Translations under genes and position numbers: made by a program
Notes under the pieces: generated by a model
The model's database searches: none
Seen by the model: the letters and a program-made list of their open reading frames with translations, nothing else
What the model was told of the DNA's origin: nothing
Assembly (NCBI GenBank): GCA_035274425.1
Contig: DATEOC010000030.1
Span: forward strand, 41,463 to 105,462
Length of the DNA stretch: 64,000 bases
Reading direction: 5' to 3'
Source of the DNA: JADMIH01 sp035274425
GTDB lineage: Bacteria > Chloroflexota > Chloroflexia > QHBQ01 > JADMIH01
Part shown: positions 14,748 to 23,192 of the stretch, piece by piece
Layout of the letters: the number at the start of each line of letters is the position of its first letter
Numbering within the stretch: the first letter of the stretch is position 1

Positions 14748-17537
14748 CTACCCGACCTGGGGATGGGGGCCACCGTAAATAACTGCCGTGCTGTCCATGC
14801 ACGCTTGGGTGAGCAGGCTCACAATGTCCGCGCCGTGAAGCTCCGTCCCATGCAGATCATCGAGGTCATACCAGCCGTGCTTGCCTATCGACGCCCAGGC
14901 TCCGCTCGCGTACTCCTGCGCCAGATGGTAGTGCTTGGGCAGGGGCGTCTGAGTATTGGTCGCAGGGTCGGTCGTGCGGGGCCAGTAGATGTCGTGGGTG
15001 ACGCAGATGCTCTTCAACTCCCAAGCATCTACGAGCGCATCATATTCCTCATTCCACTCTTTCTCCCGCACATCCCGGCCCGTCTTAGCCCTTGAGCGTA
15101 TCTGGAACAGGGGGTTGGGATTCAGAGGGTGGGGCGCATGGTTTGCGATCACGAGCACTCCGTGCCACGCGTCCTCCCGCCAGTTGAGGGCATTAAGCCT
15201 GGGGAGGGCCTCTTCCAGCGCGCCCTCTAATACGAAGTAAGGGCCGTTCGCGGGTGTTACCTTGTCCAGCCGCTTCAGCGCCTGATCGGGTGTGATGAAC
15301 CACTCTCCGGTCCACTCCACAGGGTCCTGCGTCCTTTCGAGTGAGCGCCGGTGGTCTCGGTCCGCAAACATCATGCAGGCGACTTCAAGCTGCTCGCCTA
15401 CTTCCGGGGTGATCCTTTGCAACTCTCGCACGGTTTCCGACGCGAGTTTTGCCGTCTCTTCCAGCCGGGCATCGGCGTTGCGGGTGTCCAAAACGATGGC
15501 GAGCTGCACGCCTGTGCGAGGGGTGACGTACACATGGACGAAAGTGCGGGTGCTCCCCGACTCAGTGCGCAGTTCGATGGCCGCGTGATACGTCTTGCCG
15601 GACGCCGGCAAATGCTCAGGCTTTATCCGAACTAGAAGCGCCCTTGTGCCGGGCGCTATCTCACGAGGCGACACATCGAGCCACGTCGTGGAACAAACCA
15701 CGTATACGGTCTCTCCTGTATTGGAGGTGATTGAGAGCTTCGCCTCCCTCATCCACTGGGGCATGCGCGCCCATACAGGGTCCACAACCCCGAAGTCGAG
15801 CATGTCCACCGGAGGGCGTATTGATATCTCGGGAATAATGGTCTCTCCATACAAGTATGCCGGGTAAGGCTGCGAGCCTCGGCGCGGCGGGCTGTCCGCA
15901 AGCAGCGGTCCTGCAACACCCTTACGTGCTGCATACGGCACATTGCCCATATCATAGGGCTGCGCCGGTATGCCCCCTGCTGGCTCGCTGCCATTTGTCG
16001 TCTTCACGCCCATACCCTCCGTCCTTTCCCCCGGATCCCGCTTCGTCGGCACCAGGGCATCTGGCTGGTCCCACTCTTCGTTCTCGGTGGGTGATTCCCG
16101 GGTGCTATCTTTTCGAGGCTCTGTGTGAGGCACAACAATCACAGCCTTAGGCGCCCTCCCCGCGCCACTTTCCGCGTTGTGCGTCCCTCGCCCGGCCTCA
16201 TCACTTGAACGCTCTCTCGCCCCGGGCCTCTCTTCGAGTTGGAACTCCGGGAATTCCCAGAGAGGGCCGGTCTCGAACGGGTCGCGCTCGTGGGTGCTGA
16301 GTGCCGCACCGGCGCTCTCCCACTCATCAACGTCGCGTGTTCCGTGTGAAATCTCCCTATTTCTGTCTGACTCCGGTCGCTCCCCCTTGACGCGTTCGCT
16401 CCTCTCGATGCGCGTCCCGTTGGGGGTTGGCAAGCGTTGCACCCGTCCCGCCACGTCCGCGAGCTTACTCAGCACGCCGTCCATGAGGTTGCCACGGAGC
16501 ATGACCTGTAGTTCACGTTGCGCATCTTCGGCGCTTCCGTACCTCTTGCCCTGGTCGGGGTCTATCCCCTTCATCACCGCTGTACTCAGGCGCGCTGGTA
16601 TGGCCGGATATATTTCGCCAGGAGTGATCGGGACGCTGAACGCGTGTTTCGAAGCGAGGGTGACGGGATCGCCATAGGCCTCCGGGAAAAGCGTCCGCCC
16701 GGTGAGCATCGTGTACAGCACTGCAAAGGCCTGGTACCGGTCAGATGGAGGCCCCACTTCCTCGCCGCGCGCCTGCTCCGGAGACATGTATTCTGGGGTG
16801 CACAACAGGTAGCCGGAGCGTGCTCCCCTTTGGCCGGTCCCTTCCCCAGGGTAATGGGCCGATGCCCCGAAATCACACAGGTATACGTGCCCGCTCTCCC
16901 GGTCGATCAGAAGGTTGAACGGGGTAACGTTAGAATGTACAAAGCCACAGGTGTGCAGGTAATCGAGCGCGCACAGCAGGTCAAGGCTGATCCGGACGGC
17001 CTCCCTAGGTGCCAGGGGACCTCGCTCCTTCAGTATATGGCCCAGGTCGTTGCCGTTGACGAATTGCAGGACGAGGAAATAGCGTCCTTCATACTCACCA
17101 TCCTCGTACAGTTTGACAATGTTCTCGTGACTGAGCGCGCCAACCACTCGCCGCTCGATTCGCAACTGCCTGACTGCGTGCAGGTCCCCAGCCCGATCCT
17201 GCCTCAACATCTTCAAGGCGTAGATTCTGCCGTCACTGAGGTCTCGCGCCCTGTACACAACGCAGCTCCCCCCAACCCCAACTATCCCCTGTATTTCATA
17301 GCGGTCACCGACCCGTCGCCCTGCTAACGCCATCTCTTGGTCCCAGACGCGAATGCGCTCCTCTTCCTCACTCCGTGGAGCGCCTCCAATCTGATTCATG
17401 TAAGTGGAGCTGGCATTGCGCGGCGCATCCCCTGCCCCGGTCCGACTGCCGATACCCTCATTCCATGCCGGGAGGCAAATGCCTGGCTCAAGCCTGCTCT
17501 CTATGTCGTACTCGTTGTTCATATATAACTCTTCCAT
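14748..17537 (-). CDS. Pseudokinase fused to Ig-like and vWA-like domains
   Basis: About 929 residues. Residues ~75-330 are a Ser/Thr kinase fold: loop GVGGSCVVY, beta-3 lysine K109 (YALKML), DFG (222-224) and CTPEYMSPEQA. The catalytic loop reads VHSNVTPFN instead of HRDxKxxN, so the catalytic Asp, the preceding Arg and the loop Lys are all lost, and phosphotransfer is unlikely. A ~200-residue charged linker follows, then an Ig-like sandwich (LDFGVVDPVW...WLDVSPREI) and a vWA-like domain whose metal site is degenerate (LDTRNA in place of DxSxS). Start chosen at ATG 17537, which has AAGGAGAGG upstream. It lies between the FHA protein and the GTPase, suggesting a scaffold joining the wall and GTPase modules. 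Confidence 0.72.
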   Translation of the reverse strand: MEELYMNNEYDIESRLEPGICLPAWNEGIGSRTGAGDAPRNASSTYMNQIGGAPRSEEEERIRVWDQEMALAGRRVGDRYEIQGIVGVGGSCVVYRARDLSDGRIYALKMLRQDRAGDLHAVRQLRIERRVVGALSHENIVKLYEDGEYEGRYFLVLQFVNGNDLGHILKERGPLAPREAVRISLDLLCALDYLHTCGFVHSNVTPFNLLIDRESGHVYLCDFGASAHYPGEGTGQRGARSGYLLCTPEYMSPEQARGEEVGPPSDRYQAFAVLYTMLTGRTLFPEAYGDPVTLASKHAFSVPITPGEIYPAIPARLSTAVMKGIDPDQGKRYGSAEDAQRELQVMLRGNLMDGVLSKLADVAGRVQRLPTPNGTRIERSERVKGERPESDRNREISHGTRDVDEWESAGAALSTHERDPFETGPLWEFPEFQLEERPGARERSSDEAGRGTHNAESGAGRAPKAVIVVPHTEPRKDSTRESPTENEEWDQPDALVPTKRDPGERTEGMGVKTTNGSEPAGGIPAQPYDMGNVPYAARKGVAGPLLADSPPRRGSQPYPAYLYGETIIPEISIRPPVDMLDFGVVDPVWARMPQWMREAKLSITSNTGETVYVVCSTTWLDVSPREIAPGTRALLVRIKPEHLPASGKTYHAAIELRTESGSTRTFVHVYVTPRTGVQLAIVLDTRNADARLEETAKLASETVRELQRITPEVGEQLEVACMMFADRDHRRSLERTQDPVEWTGEWFITPDQALKRLDKVTPANGPYFVLEGALEEALPRLNALNWREDAWHGVLVIANHAPHPLNPNPLFQIRSRAKTGRDVREKEWNEEYDALVDAWELKSICVTHDIYWPRTTDPATNTQTPLPKHYHLAQEYASGAWASIGKHGWYDLDDLHGTELHGADIVSLLTQACMDSTAVIYGGPHPQVG

Positions 17538-17662
17538 TGTCGACCCTCTCCTTTCCGTCGGAACCGCGCTAAACGTCCGCATTATTCGTATGCGTACATC
17601 TGTTTGCTCTTTATCAGCAGCCTTGTTGCCTCGCTACGGGGTTTATGCCCAGGTTGAGATCC

Positions 17663-18481
17663 TCACCACTGTGGTTCCTCAAAGATCATCTCGTACCCAC
17701 CGAGCGATATCAATGCGCCACTCTCCAGCCGTATCGGCGCTGGACCTATGCGCGCAGCGTTCACGTAGGTGCCGTTGCTGGCTTCGATCTCTCCTATCTC
17801 GTAGCTCCCTTCGTTGAATAACAGGATCGCGTGCTGCCTCGATACCCTGGGGTCACGCACTACCAAGTCGCACCCACCATCTCGCCCCACGGTGACAGGG
17901 GCACCTCCCAACACGAACTGCTGCCCCGCTTGATCCCCATCCATCAGGCGCAAGTTAGCGGTAGTATCCGCGGCGGTTAGTTGATCCCGCCACCGCGGGA
18001 GATGTGCTTCTCGCCTTTCAAGATGGGGATACGTCCCCATACGCGTGGCTGCCTGCGAGGGCCGCCAGAGGTTCCCCTGCCCGTCGTAGCTCTTCTCGGT
18101 GAGCAAATCTGGATGGCTGCACCAGGACTCCACCCGCACGGACCATGGGCGTACCCCTTCATCTACCGACACCAGGTAGCGTCTGGGCCAGCCGAAAATG
18201 TAGCCTTGATCCTCAGCCTGGATCGCCAGGAAGAGGTCAATATCCCGCACAAGGGCGGGCCACATCTCCTCAAGCTCCTGTACTGCGCATGGGTTTACCG
18301 CCACCCTGTAGAGATTAGGTGCCATAAGCATCCCATCTATCTTTTGCAGGTTCCCCTCCATCTCGCGGTCCACGCGGGAAAGGAGCCGTGAGGGCTGTAG
18401 ACCACCGCGTCCCCACAAACGAGGCACTATCCCTTCCAGATCCTCGATGGCGGCCTCCAGGACGCGAAGTGCTTTTTTCAT
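17663..18481 (-). CDS. fhaA: FhaA-like DUF3662-FHA protein
   Basis: A 272-residue protein. Residues ~1-120 (LEAAIEDLEGIVPRLWGRG...QPSRLLSRVDREM) match the DUF3662 domain found at the N-terminus of actinobacterial FhaA. Residues ~180-272 are an FHA domain with GR, SRQH and NGTYVN signatures, which binds phosphothreonine. The open frame continues 144 codons further upstream, but that part is the shadow of FtsW. The true start is ATG 18481, with AGGAGG six bases before it and an ATGA overlap with the ftsW stop. In actinobacteria FhaA recruits MurJ and kinases to the wall-synthesis complex; the gene order here (PBP, FtsW/RodA, FhaA, kinase fold) echoes that cluster although the adjacent kinase looks inactive. 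Confidence 0.85.
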   Translation of the reverse strand: MKKALRVLEAAIEDLEGIVPRLWGRGGLQPSRLLSRVDREMEGNLQKIDGMLMAPNLYRVAVNPCAVQELEEMWPALVRDIDLFLAIQAEDQGYIFGWPRRYLVSVDEGVRPWSVRVESWCSHPDLLTEKSYDGQGNLWRPSQAATRMGTYPHLERREAHLPRWRDQLTAADTTANLRLMDGDQAGQQFVLGGAPVTVGRDGGCDLVVRDPRVSRQHAILLFNEGSYEIGEIEASNGTYVNAARIGPAPIRLESGALISLGGYEMIFEEPQW

Positions 18482-20256
18482 TCGGACCTCCTTCCACTGC
18501 CGGCCGGATGAGCGCCTGGGATGTCCCTGAGCGCTCCGGCGTCGCTGCGCACCTTCCGCCCCTCCTGGTGGGCATCGGCGGAGATGCGCAACAACAACCC
18601 CAACATCAAGCACGTAGCGATCATAGAAGAACCACCATAGCTCACCAGAGGGAGCGTCAGCCCGGTCAGTGGAAGCATCCGAATGGTGCCCCCCAGGATC
18701 ACGATCATCTGGATCCCCAGTGCCGCAGTGAGGCCGCTGGCTAAGAGCCGCGCAAAGTCGCCCCGCGCTTCCCTTGCGATTCGCATCCCTCGCCATACGA
18801 GCGCGAGGTACACGCCCAGTAGGCTCGTAACTCCAACGAACCCGAACTCCTCGGCAAAGGCCACCGGTATGAGGTCCGACTCCACGAGTGGCACCAAGTA
18901 GGGGCGGCCCCATCCTAGTCCCGTTCCGAATGCTCCTCCCGTTGCTACACCGTACGCACTCTGGACCAACTGGTACCCTCCTGCATCACCTTTGGCCCAG
19001 GGATCCACCCAGACCTCGAATCGCGCGCGGGCCGTACCAAGCACGTCGGGCAGCAACCAGTTGATCGCCACGATCCCCACCACCATGAGGATCACCCCGC
19101 CCACCACATACAGGGGGTTGCCGCTCGCCAGGTATAACAGCGTCAGGAACATGCCGAAGAAGAGGAGCGTACTGCCGAGGTCCTTCTGCACGATGAGAAG
19201 AAGCATGGCGACCCCCCAGACAATCCACATTGGGATCATGTAGGGTAGGGGCGCAAACGGTATCTTGATACCGAACACTTGCAGCTTGAACGGGCGCTCC
19301 AGGAAGGGTCTGTTGTCCGCTATATACCCGGCCATGTATATCAACATGAGAGGCTTCAGGAATTCGCTCGATTGCACCGTAAGCGGCCCCAAAGGCAGCC
19401 AGAGCTTCGAGCCAGTACCGGTCCCGCCGTCGTTCCCAAAAATCAAGGTGACCGCCACCAATCCGATCCCCGCGAGCACGAGCATATGTTTGTAGAGCCT
19501 CAGGGTATGGATGTTACGCACCAGCGCTATGGCGGCTATCGCGGCTAGCCCTATCAATATCCAAGCGGTGTGCTTGGTCGCGATGTCGGCGACGTTTGCC
19601 TTCTTCGCTTCCGGAAGGTAGGAGACCAGAGGAGGAATCAGGCGTGTGAGCATCACCAGTCCCGCGGCCATGAGAGCACTTGCGATGGGTAGTAGCGTGC
19701 GATCCGCGGAGGGTCGCCATCTTCTGTAAACTATGTGCACTCCACATAATGCGAGTATGAAAAGGACTGCTGTTAGCAAGGAGGCAGGCCCCGGTTTCGT
19801 CATACCTGAAGGCACTGACACGGCCACCAGGATACCCAGGAAAGCGCCAACGGCTGCGGGGGCAAGGAATAGCGCTTCCTGTAGCCGCCACGGAATCCAT
19901 CTGGCACTGACTGCGCCGCCCACGCGTCGCACAAGGCCCTCCTGTCGAACCGTCTTTGCGGTCGGAGTGGCGCCGTGTCCTCTGACTGTGTGGTCCTGGT
20001 CCCGGCGTCTCCGACCATTCACGCCTGCTGTAGGTACCTCATTGGCCTGCGGACTCCGGTGGGGGTCGTATATACCGTACTCGTCGTATGGGGTGGCTAT
20101 ACGTAGAGGCGGCCTTGTGCAACTCTGTCTGGGCACAGCCCTGTTGGGCGCTCGCGTGCCAGCTTCGGCGCCGCCTGCTTCTGGCCCTTCTTTCGAGCCG
20201 CCATCGGTCGATGCTGGGTTGATCCTTTGTGTGCCAATTACGTTTTGGTAGCTCAT
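18478..20256 (-). CDS. FtsW/RodA/SpoVE-family SEDS peptidoglycan polymerase
   Basis: About 592 residues. A ~110-residue charged cytoplasmic N-terminal extension precedes the multi-spanning SEDS core. Typical family sequences are seen: RTLLPIASALMAAGLVMLTRL, LWLPLGPLTVQSSEFLKP (the WLPLG...QPSE region), LVQSAYGVATGGAFGTGLG and PLTGLTLPLVSYGGSS. SEDS proteins polymerise lipid II glycan strands with a partner class B PBP, which is the next gene upstream. Start chosen at ATG 20256 (AGGGGAG upstream); an in-frame ATG at 20298 would add 14 residues. Its stop overlaps the FHA gene start. Whether it serves division (FtsW) or elongation (RodA) cannot be decided from sequence alone. Confidence 0.9.
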   Translation of the reverse strand: MSYQNVIGTQRINPASTDGGSKEGPEAGGAEAGTRAPNRAVPRQSCTRPPLRIATPYDEYGIYDPHRSPQANEVPTAGVNGRRRRDQDHTVRGHGATPTAKTVRQEGLVRRVGGAVSARWIPWRLQEALFLAPAAVGAFLGILVAVSVPSGMTKPGPASLLTAVLFILALCGVHIVYRRWRPSADRTLLPIASALMAAGLVMLTRLIPPLVSYLPEAKKANVADIATKHTAWILIGLAAIAAIALVRNIHTLRLYKHMLVLAGIGLVAVTLIFGNDGGTGTGSKLWLPLGPLTVQSSEFLKPLMLIYMAGYIADNRPFLERPFKLQVFGIKIPFAPLPYMIPMWIVWGVAMLLLIVQKDLGSTLLFFGMFLTLLYLASGNPLYVVGGVILMVVGIVAINWLLPDVLGTARARFEVWVDPWAKGDAGGYQLVQSAYGVATGGAFGTGLGWGRPYLVPLVESDLIPVAFAEEFGFVGVTSLLGVYLALVWRGMRIAREARGDFARLLASGLTAALGIQMIVILGGTIRMLPLTGLTLPLVSYGGSSMIATCLMLGLLLRISADAHQEGRKVRSDAGALRDIPGAHPAGSGRRSE

Positions 20257-20300
20257 ATGCTCCCCTCTCTTTCCCGGAATGGGCGAACTGCCGGCCACGA

Positions 20301-22274
20301 CTAAGGGCGTACCTCCGTTGCGGGCGTGGCTTCTATGCCATTTGCAGGGTTCGTGGCAGGAACGCTGGTTGGCGTGGTCTCCTCCGACGGCGCGAGGATT
20401 GGCTGCGGTGCTGACTCGAGCACGGCCTTCAGCACTGTCTTGGCGATCGGTAGGGCCTCCGTCAGGCCCTCACCACCTTTCTCTACGAAGGCCGTCACCA
20501 CATAGCGCATGTGCTCCTCATCGGTTCCACCGATGGCAGTAAACCAGGCGTGGGAGCTGTTCGCCTCGTCTCCAAATTGCGCGGTTCCAGATTTCCCGCC
20601 GACCGTGTAACCGTCGATGGCCGCATTCTTAGCCCACCCCGTGCGCACGCTTTCAAGGAGCAACTTCTTCAGTTCCGCCGCCACCTCCGGGGAAACAGCG
20701 CGCTGGAGCATGTGGGGTACAAAACTCTGCACGATGTGCCCGTCGGCGGGATCGGACATATATGAGACCAAAAAAGGTTCGGGAACCTCGCCACCTGTAA
20801 GTACCGCCGCGTGCATTAGCGCCACCTGCAGCGGCGACACGAGGAGTTCGCCTTGCCCGTAGCCGGTGGAGGCTAAGACGTCCTGGTCCATGAAGTCTTC
20901 CCTTTTCAGGTAGGGCAAACTAACTTCACTCGGTACACCAAGGTTGAAGTGCATACCCACTCCGAAGCGGCGCATGTACGACTCCATACTGGCAGGTCCA
21001 AGTTCCGCTGCCAGGCGCGCAAAGCAGGTGTTTAGCGAGTAGATGTAGCACTCGGTGAGTGTGTAGTAGGGGGCGTGCCCTGAGGGTCTGCAGTCGGGAC
21101 AATCGGTATGGCGATATCCTCCATTCGGTACCACAACCCACCCGTTCTCGTCAGGGATCACCGTATCGAGACTTACCAAGCCCTCCTCCAGCGCCGCTGC
21201 CGAGGTGAGGAGCTTCCACTGGGACCCAGGCGGTACGAGCGCCATCGTGGCTCGCTGTACGTAGGGGCTAGTGGGCATTGCATTGATGAGTGTCAGTTCG
21301 CGCTGGATCCGCTTGAACTCCTCGCTCCAGTCGGGGCTGCCCGGGTCGAAGGTGAGCTTCGAGGGATAGATGTGTGGGTACGAGGCGAGGGATATAATCG
21401 CGCCGGTCCAGGCATCAAGCACTACCACTGCGCCCGTCCTGGTGCCGAGCGCCTCTTGCGCCACTTTCTGCAAGTGAGGCACGATGGTCAGGTGCAGATC
21501 GTTGCCGACGATTGGCCTGTGGTTCCAATCACGCTGACGGTTCAGAACCTCTTCGGGCTGTTGCAGCCCCGTAAGGTCGGAATCGAGGCTTTCTTCGATT
21601 CCGTACGCCCCGAAACCGGGGGTCCAATACCCCACGAGGTAGGAGAGGTCGGGGTTTCGGTACTCACGCTTGCAGTATCTGGTGGACGTGATAGCGACGC
21701 TTGCCGCTATCAACTCGTCTCCCGCATAAACGTCCCCACGACATACCTGCTTGAGCAGGATATCCTGACGCGGATTCGTCGTGACCACGCCGTCCGCCCG
21801 CACGATATGGGTGCGTTCAATGTACGGCTGCACTATCAGTTGCTGCCTGAAGAGGTGAGACGTGAGGAGGAATAGGCCTACCAGGAGCAGGGAACGCAGC
21901 CGTGTCACTGCGCGCTCGAAGCTGGCGACCCCCTTCCACGAGACCGGGTCCAGTGAGGTGCGCGGGGGCGCATACCTCACTGCCTGTGGTGGTAGTGGGA
22001 CGCCGGTACCTCTCATCGAGACACGGCGCTCTTCTTTAGGCAGCCAGAAGAAGAGAAGTAAGAGTCCACCCGACGTGAACAGGCTCCAGAGCCATAGTCG
22101 GTCGGAGGGCGGGTCTCCATACCCTTGCCGTGGGACCCCACTTGCGACCGTGGTCACGAGGATTATGAGGGCCAGCGTGGCGACTATACCGCGTATGCTC
22201 GCCCGTAGGGCATTCCCTATGACGCTCCAAGCTCCGGGTGATGCGTTGTCTTTATTTATGGTGGATCTATTCAT
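20301..22274 (-). CDS. Class B penicillin-binding protein, peptidoglycan D,D-transpeptidase
   Basis: A 657-residue PBP2/FtsI-type transpeptidase. Active-site motifs: S351QWK354 (SxxK), S413LN (SxN) and K561SGT (KTG-like), with the supporting GYGQGELLVSPLQVALMHA block. Unusually there are three hydrophobic segments before the periplasmic part (about 28-46, 62-78 and 128-140) instead of the usual single anchor. It cross-links peptidoglycan in partnership with the SEDS polymerase encoded 45 bases downstream. It is the first gene of the minus-strand run that continues through FhaA, pseudokinase, GTPase and GAP1-like genes; the promoter should lie just right of 22274. Confidence 0.9.
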   Translation of the reverse strand: MNRSTINKDNASPGAWSVIGNALRASIRGIVATLALIILVTTVASGVPRQGYGDPPSDRLWLWSLFTSGGLLLLFFWLPKEERRVSMRGTGVPLPPQAVRYAPPRTSLDPVSWKGVASFERAVTRLRSLLLVGLFLLTSHLFRQQLIVQPYIERTHIVRADGVVTTNPRQDILLKQVCRGDVYAGDELIAASVAITSTRYCKREYRNPDLSYLVGYWTPGFGAYGIEESLDSDLTGLQQPEEVLNRQRDWNHRPIVGNDLHLTIVPHLQKVAQEALGTRTGAVVVLDAWTGAIISLASYPHIYPSKLTFDPGSPDWSEEFKRIQRELTLINAMPTSPYVQRATMALVPPGSQWKLLTSAAALEEGLVSLDTVIPDENGWVVVPNGGYRHTDCPDCRPSGHAPYYTLTECYIYSLNTCFARLAAELGPASMESYMRRFGVGMHFNLGVPSEVSLPYLKREDFMDQDVLASTGYGQGELLVSPLQVALMHAAVLTGGEVPEPFLVSYMSDPADGHIVQSFVPHMLQRAVSPEVAAELKKLLLESVRTGWAKNAAIDGYTVGGKSGTAQFGDEANSSHAWFTAIGGTDEEHMRYVVTAFVEKGGEGLTEALPIAKTVLKAVLESAPQPILAPSEETTPTSVPATNPANGIEATPATEVRP

Positions 22275-22888
22275 ATTCGCTTCCTTTTCGCTTTTCTATT
22301 ACCTCGTATCTTTTCTTTTTCTGAGCGTCTCACTCTTTACGGCGACCCTTTGCTCCTTCTTTCGGTACATTCCGTAACTTCCGGGTGAATGGGACGTCAC
22401 GTGCTTGGTCCGCAGGTCGAGCTGGCTACGAAAGTTGGCCCAACTGTCCTGACTGTGCACTATTAACCTAAGGGGACGAGTTGGAGTTGTCGCGCGCCGC
22501 TCGCCAGGTGGTGCCCACTGGTCAGAACCCGTACTTCCTGCTGGGTGATGGTATAAACACGCCTGTCTTAACTCCGCAATATACTTAAACGGTAATTTCC
22601 AGTTTTTCCAGGGAAATCAGCCCCCAATCAGGCCAAAATCACCAGTAAGACCTGTTGCCTTATCGGCAGGCGCAGCGCGGCCTGATCAATAGTGGGGAAT
22701 ACCTCAATATTTTCTGTGCGCATGGCGCTCTCCTCCGATCTGTATCAAGGGAGGGCACAAGCCGTTGCTCTTCGTGCTATTTACGCGCTAGCCCCGTTGC
22801 AGTGGAAAAGCGATCGGTGGAGAAGGGTGCACGGCTAAGCGAAAGTAGTGACTCCCATGATAGGGTGGTCAGTTTAGTGGTCAAACCC
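22275..22888. other. Non-coding region upstream of the cell-wall/GTPase operon
   Basis: About 610 bases without a convincing gene. The first 100 bases on the left are pyrimidine-rich on the plus strand, that is, a purine-rich 5' leader on the operon's strand. The rest shows no recognised element. This is the only sizeable gap in which the operon promoter could lie. A short plus-strand frame (22655-22924) has no ribosome site or recognisable motif. Confidence 0.4.
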
Positions 22889-22922
22889 AAACAAAAAGCT
22901 CGAACGCTAGAGCATTCGAGCT
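22889..22922 (-). terminator. Factor-independent terminator of tRNA-Lys
   Basis: On the minus strand, 21 bases past the tRNA 3' end, an 8-bp stem (AGCTCGAA at 22915-22922 pairing with TTCGAGCT at 22897-22904) with a 10-base loop is followed at once by TTTTTGTTT. This is a textbook intrinsic terminator placed to end the tRNA transcript before the wall/GTPase operon. Confidence 0.85.
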
Positions 22923-22943
22923 GATTTCGTGCCTATTTTCTTG

Positions 22944-23015
22944 TGAGCCGCCAAGGACTTGAACCTTGAACCCACTGATTAAGAGTCAGTTGCTCTGCCA
23001 TTGAGCTAGCGGCCC
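22944..23015 (-). tRNA. tRNA-Lys (anticodon CTT)
   Basis: A 72-base cloverleaf without encoded CCA. The acceptor arms GGGCCGC and GCGGCTC pair with one G-U; the D arm is GCTC...GAGC; the anticodon stem ACTGA/TCAGT encloses the loop CTCTTAA with anticodon CTT, decoding AAG; the T loop is GGTTCAAGTCC-like. Promoter and terminator are both visible, so it is a single-gene transcript. Its 3' end faces the region to the left, a common integration geometry. Confidence 0.95.
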
Positions 23016-23024
23016 GCTCCTCTT

Positions 23025-23054
23025 ACTATACCAAATTCCCCACGCTTGCGTCAA
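23025..23054 (-). promoter_or_regulatory. Sigma-70-type promoter of tRNA-Lys
   Basis: On the minus strand TTGACG (23049-23054) and TATAGT (23025-23030) are separated by 18 bases, and the -10 box ends ten bases before the tRNA 5' end at 23015. Both boxes are close to consensus. Confidence 0.75.
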
Positions 23055-23192
23055 ACCAACTGCGGCATTTCCAGAGTGAAAATATGCCCGCCCCACTTCG
23101 CGTTCTGGTATCATACTTGCTTGAGGAATGGCTCGTATGCCATGCGCGAACTACAGTACCTAAAGACTTCATAACTTGAGGAACATTCCCTT

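Noticed and set aside
14748..17537. Active PknB-type wall kinase
   Set aside because: The catalytic HRD is HSN and the loop lysine is lost, so an active kinase is unlikely despite the PBP-FtsW-FhaA context.
18482..18913. 144-codon N-terminal extension of the FHA protein
   Set aside because: It is the wrong-frame reading of the ftsW 3' end; the ATG at 18481 has AGGAGG and an ATGA overlap with ftsW.
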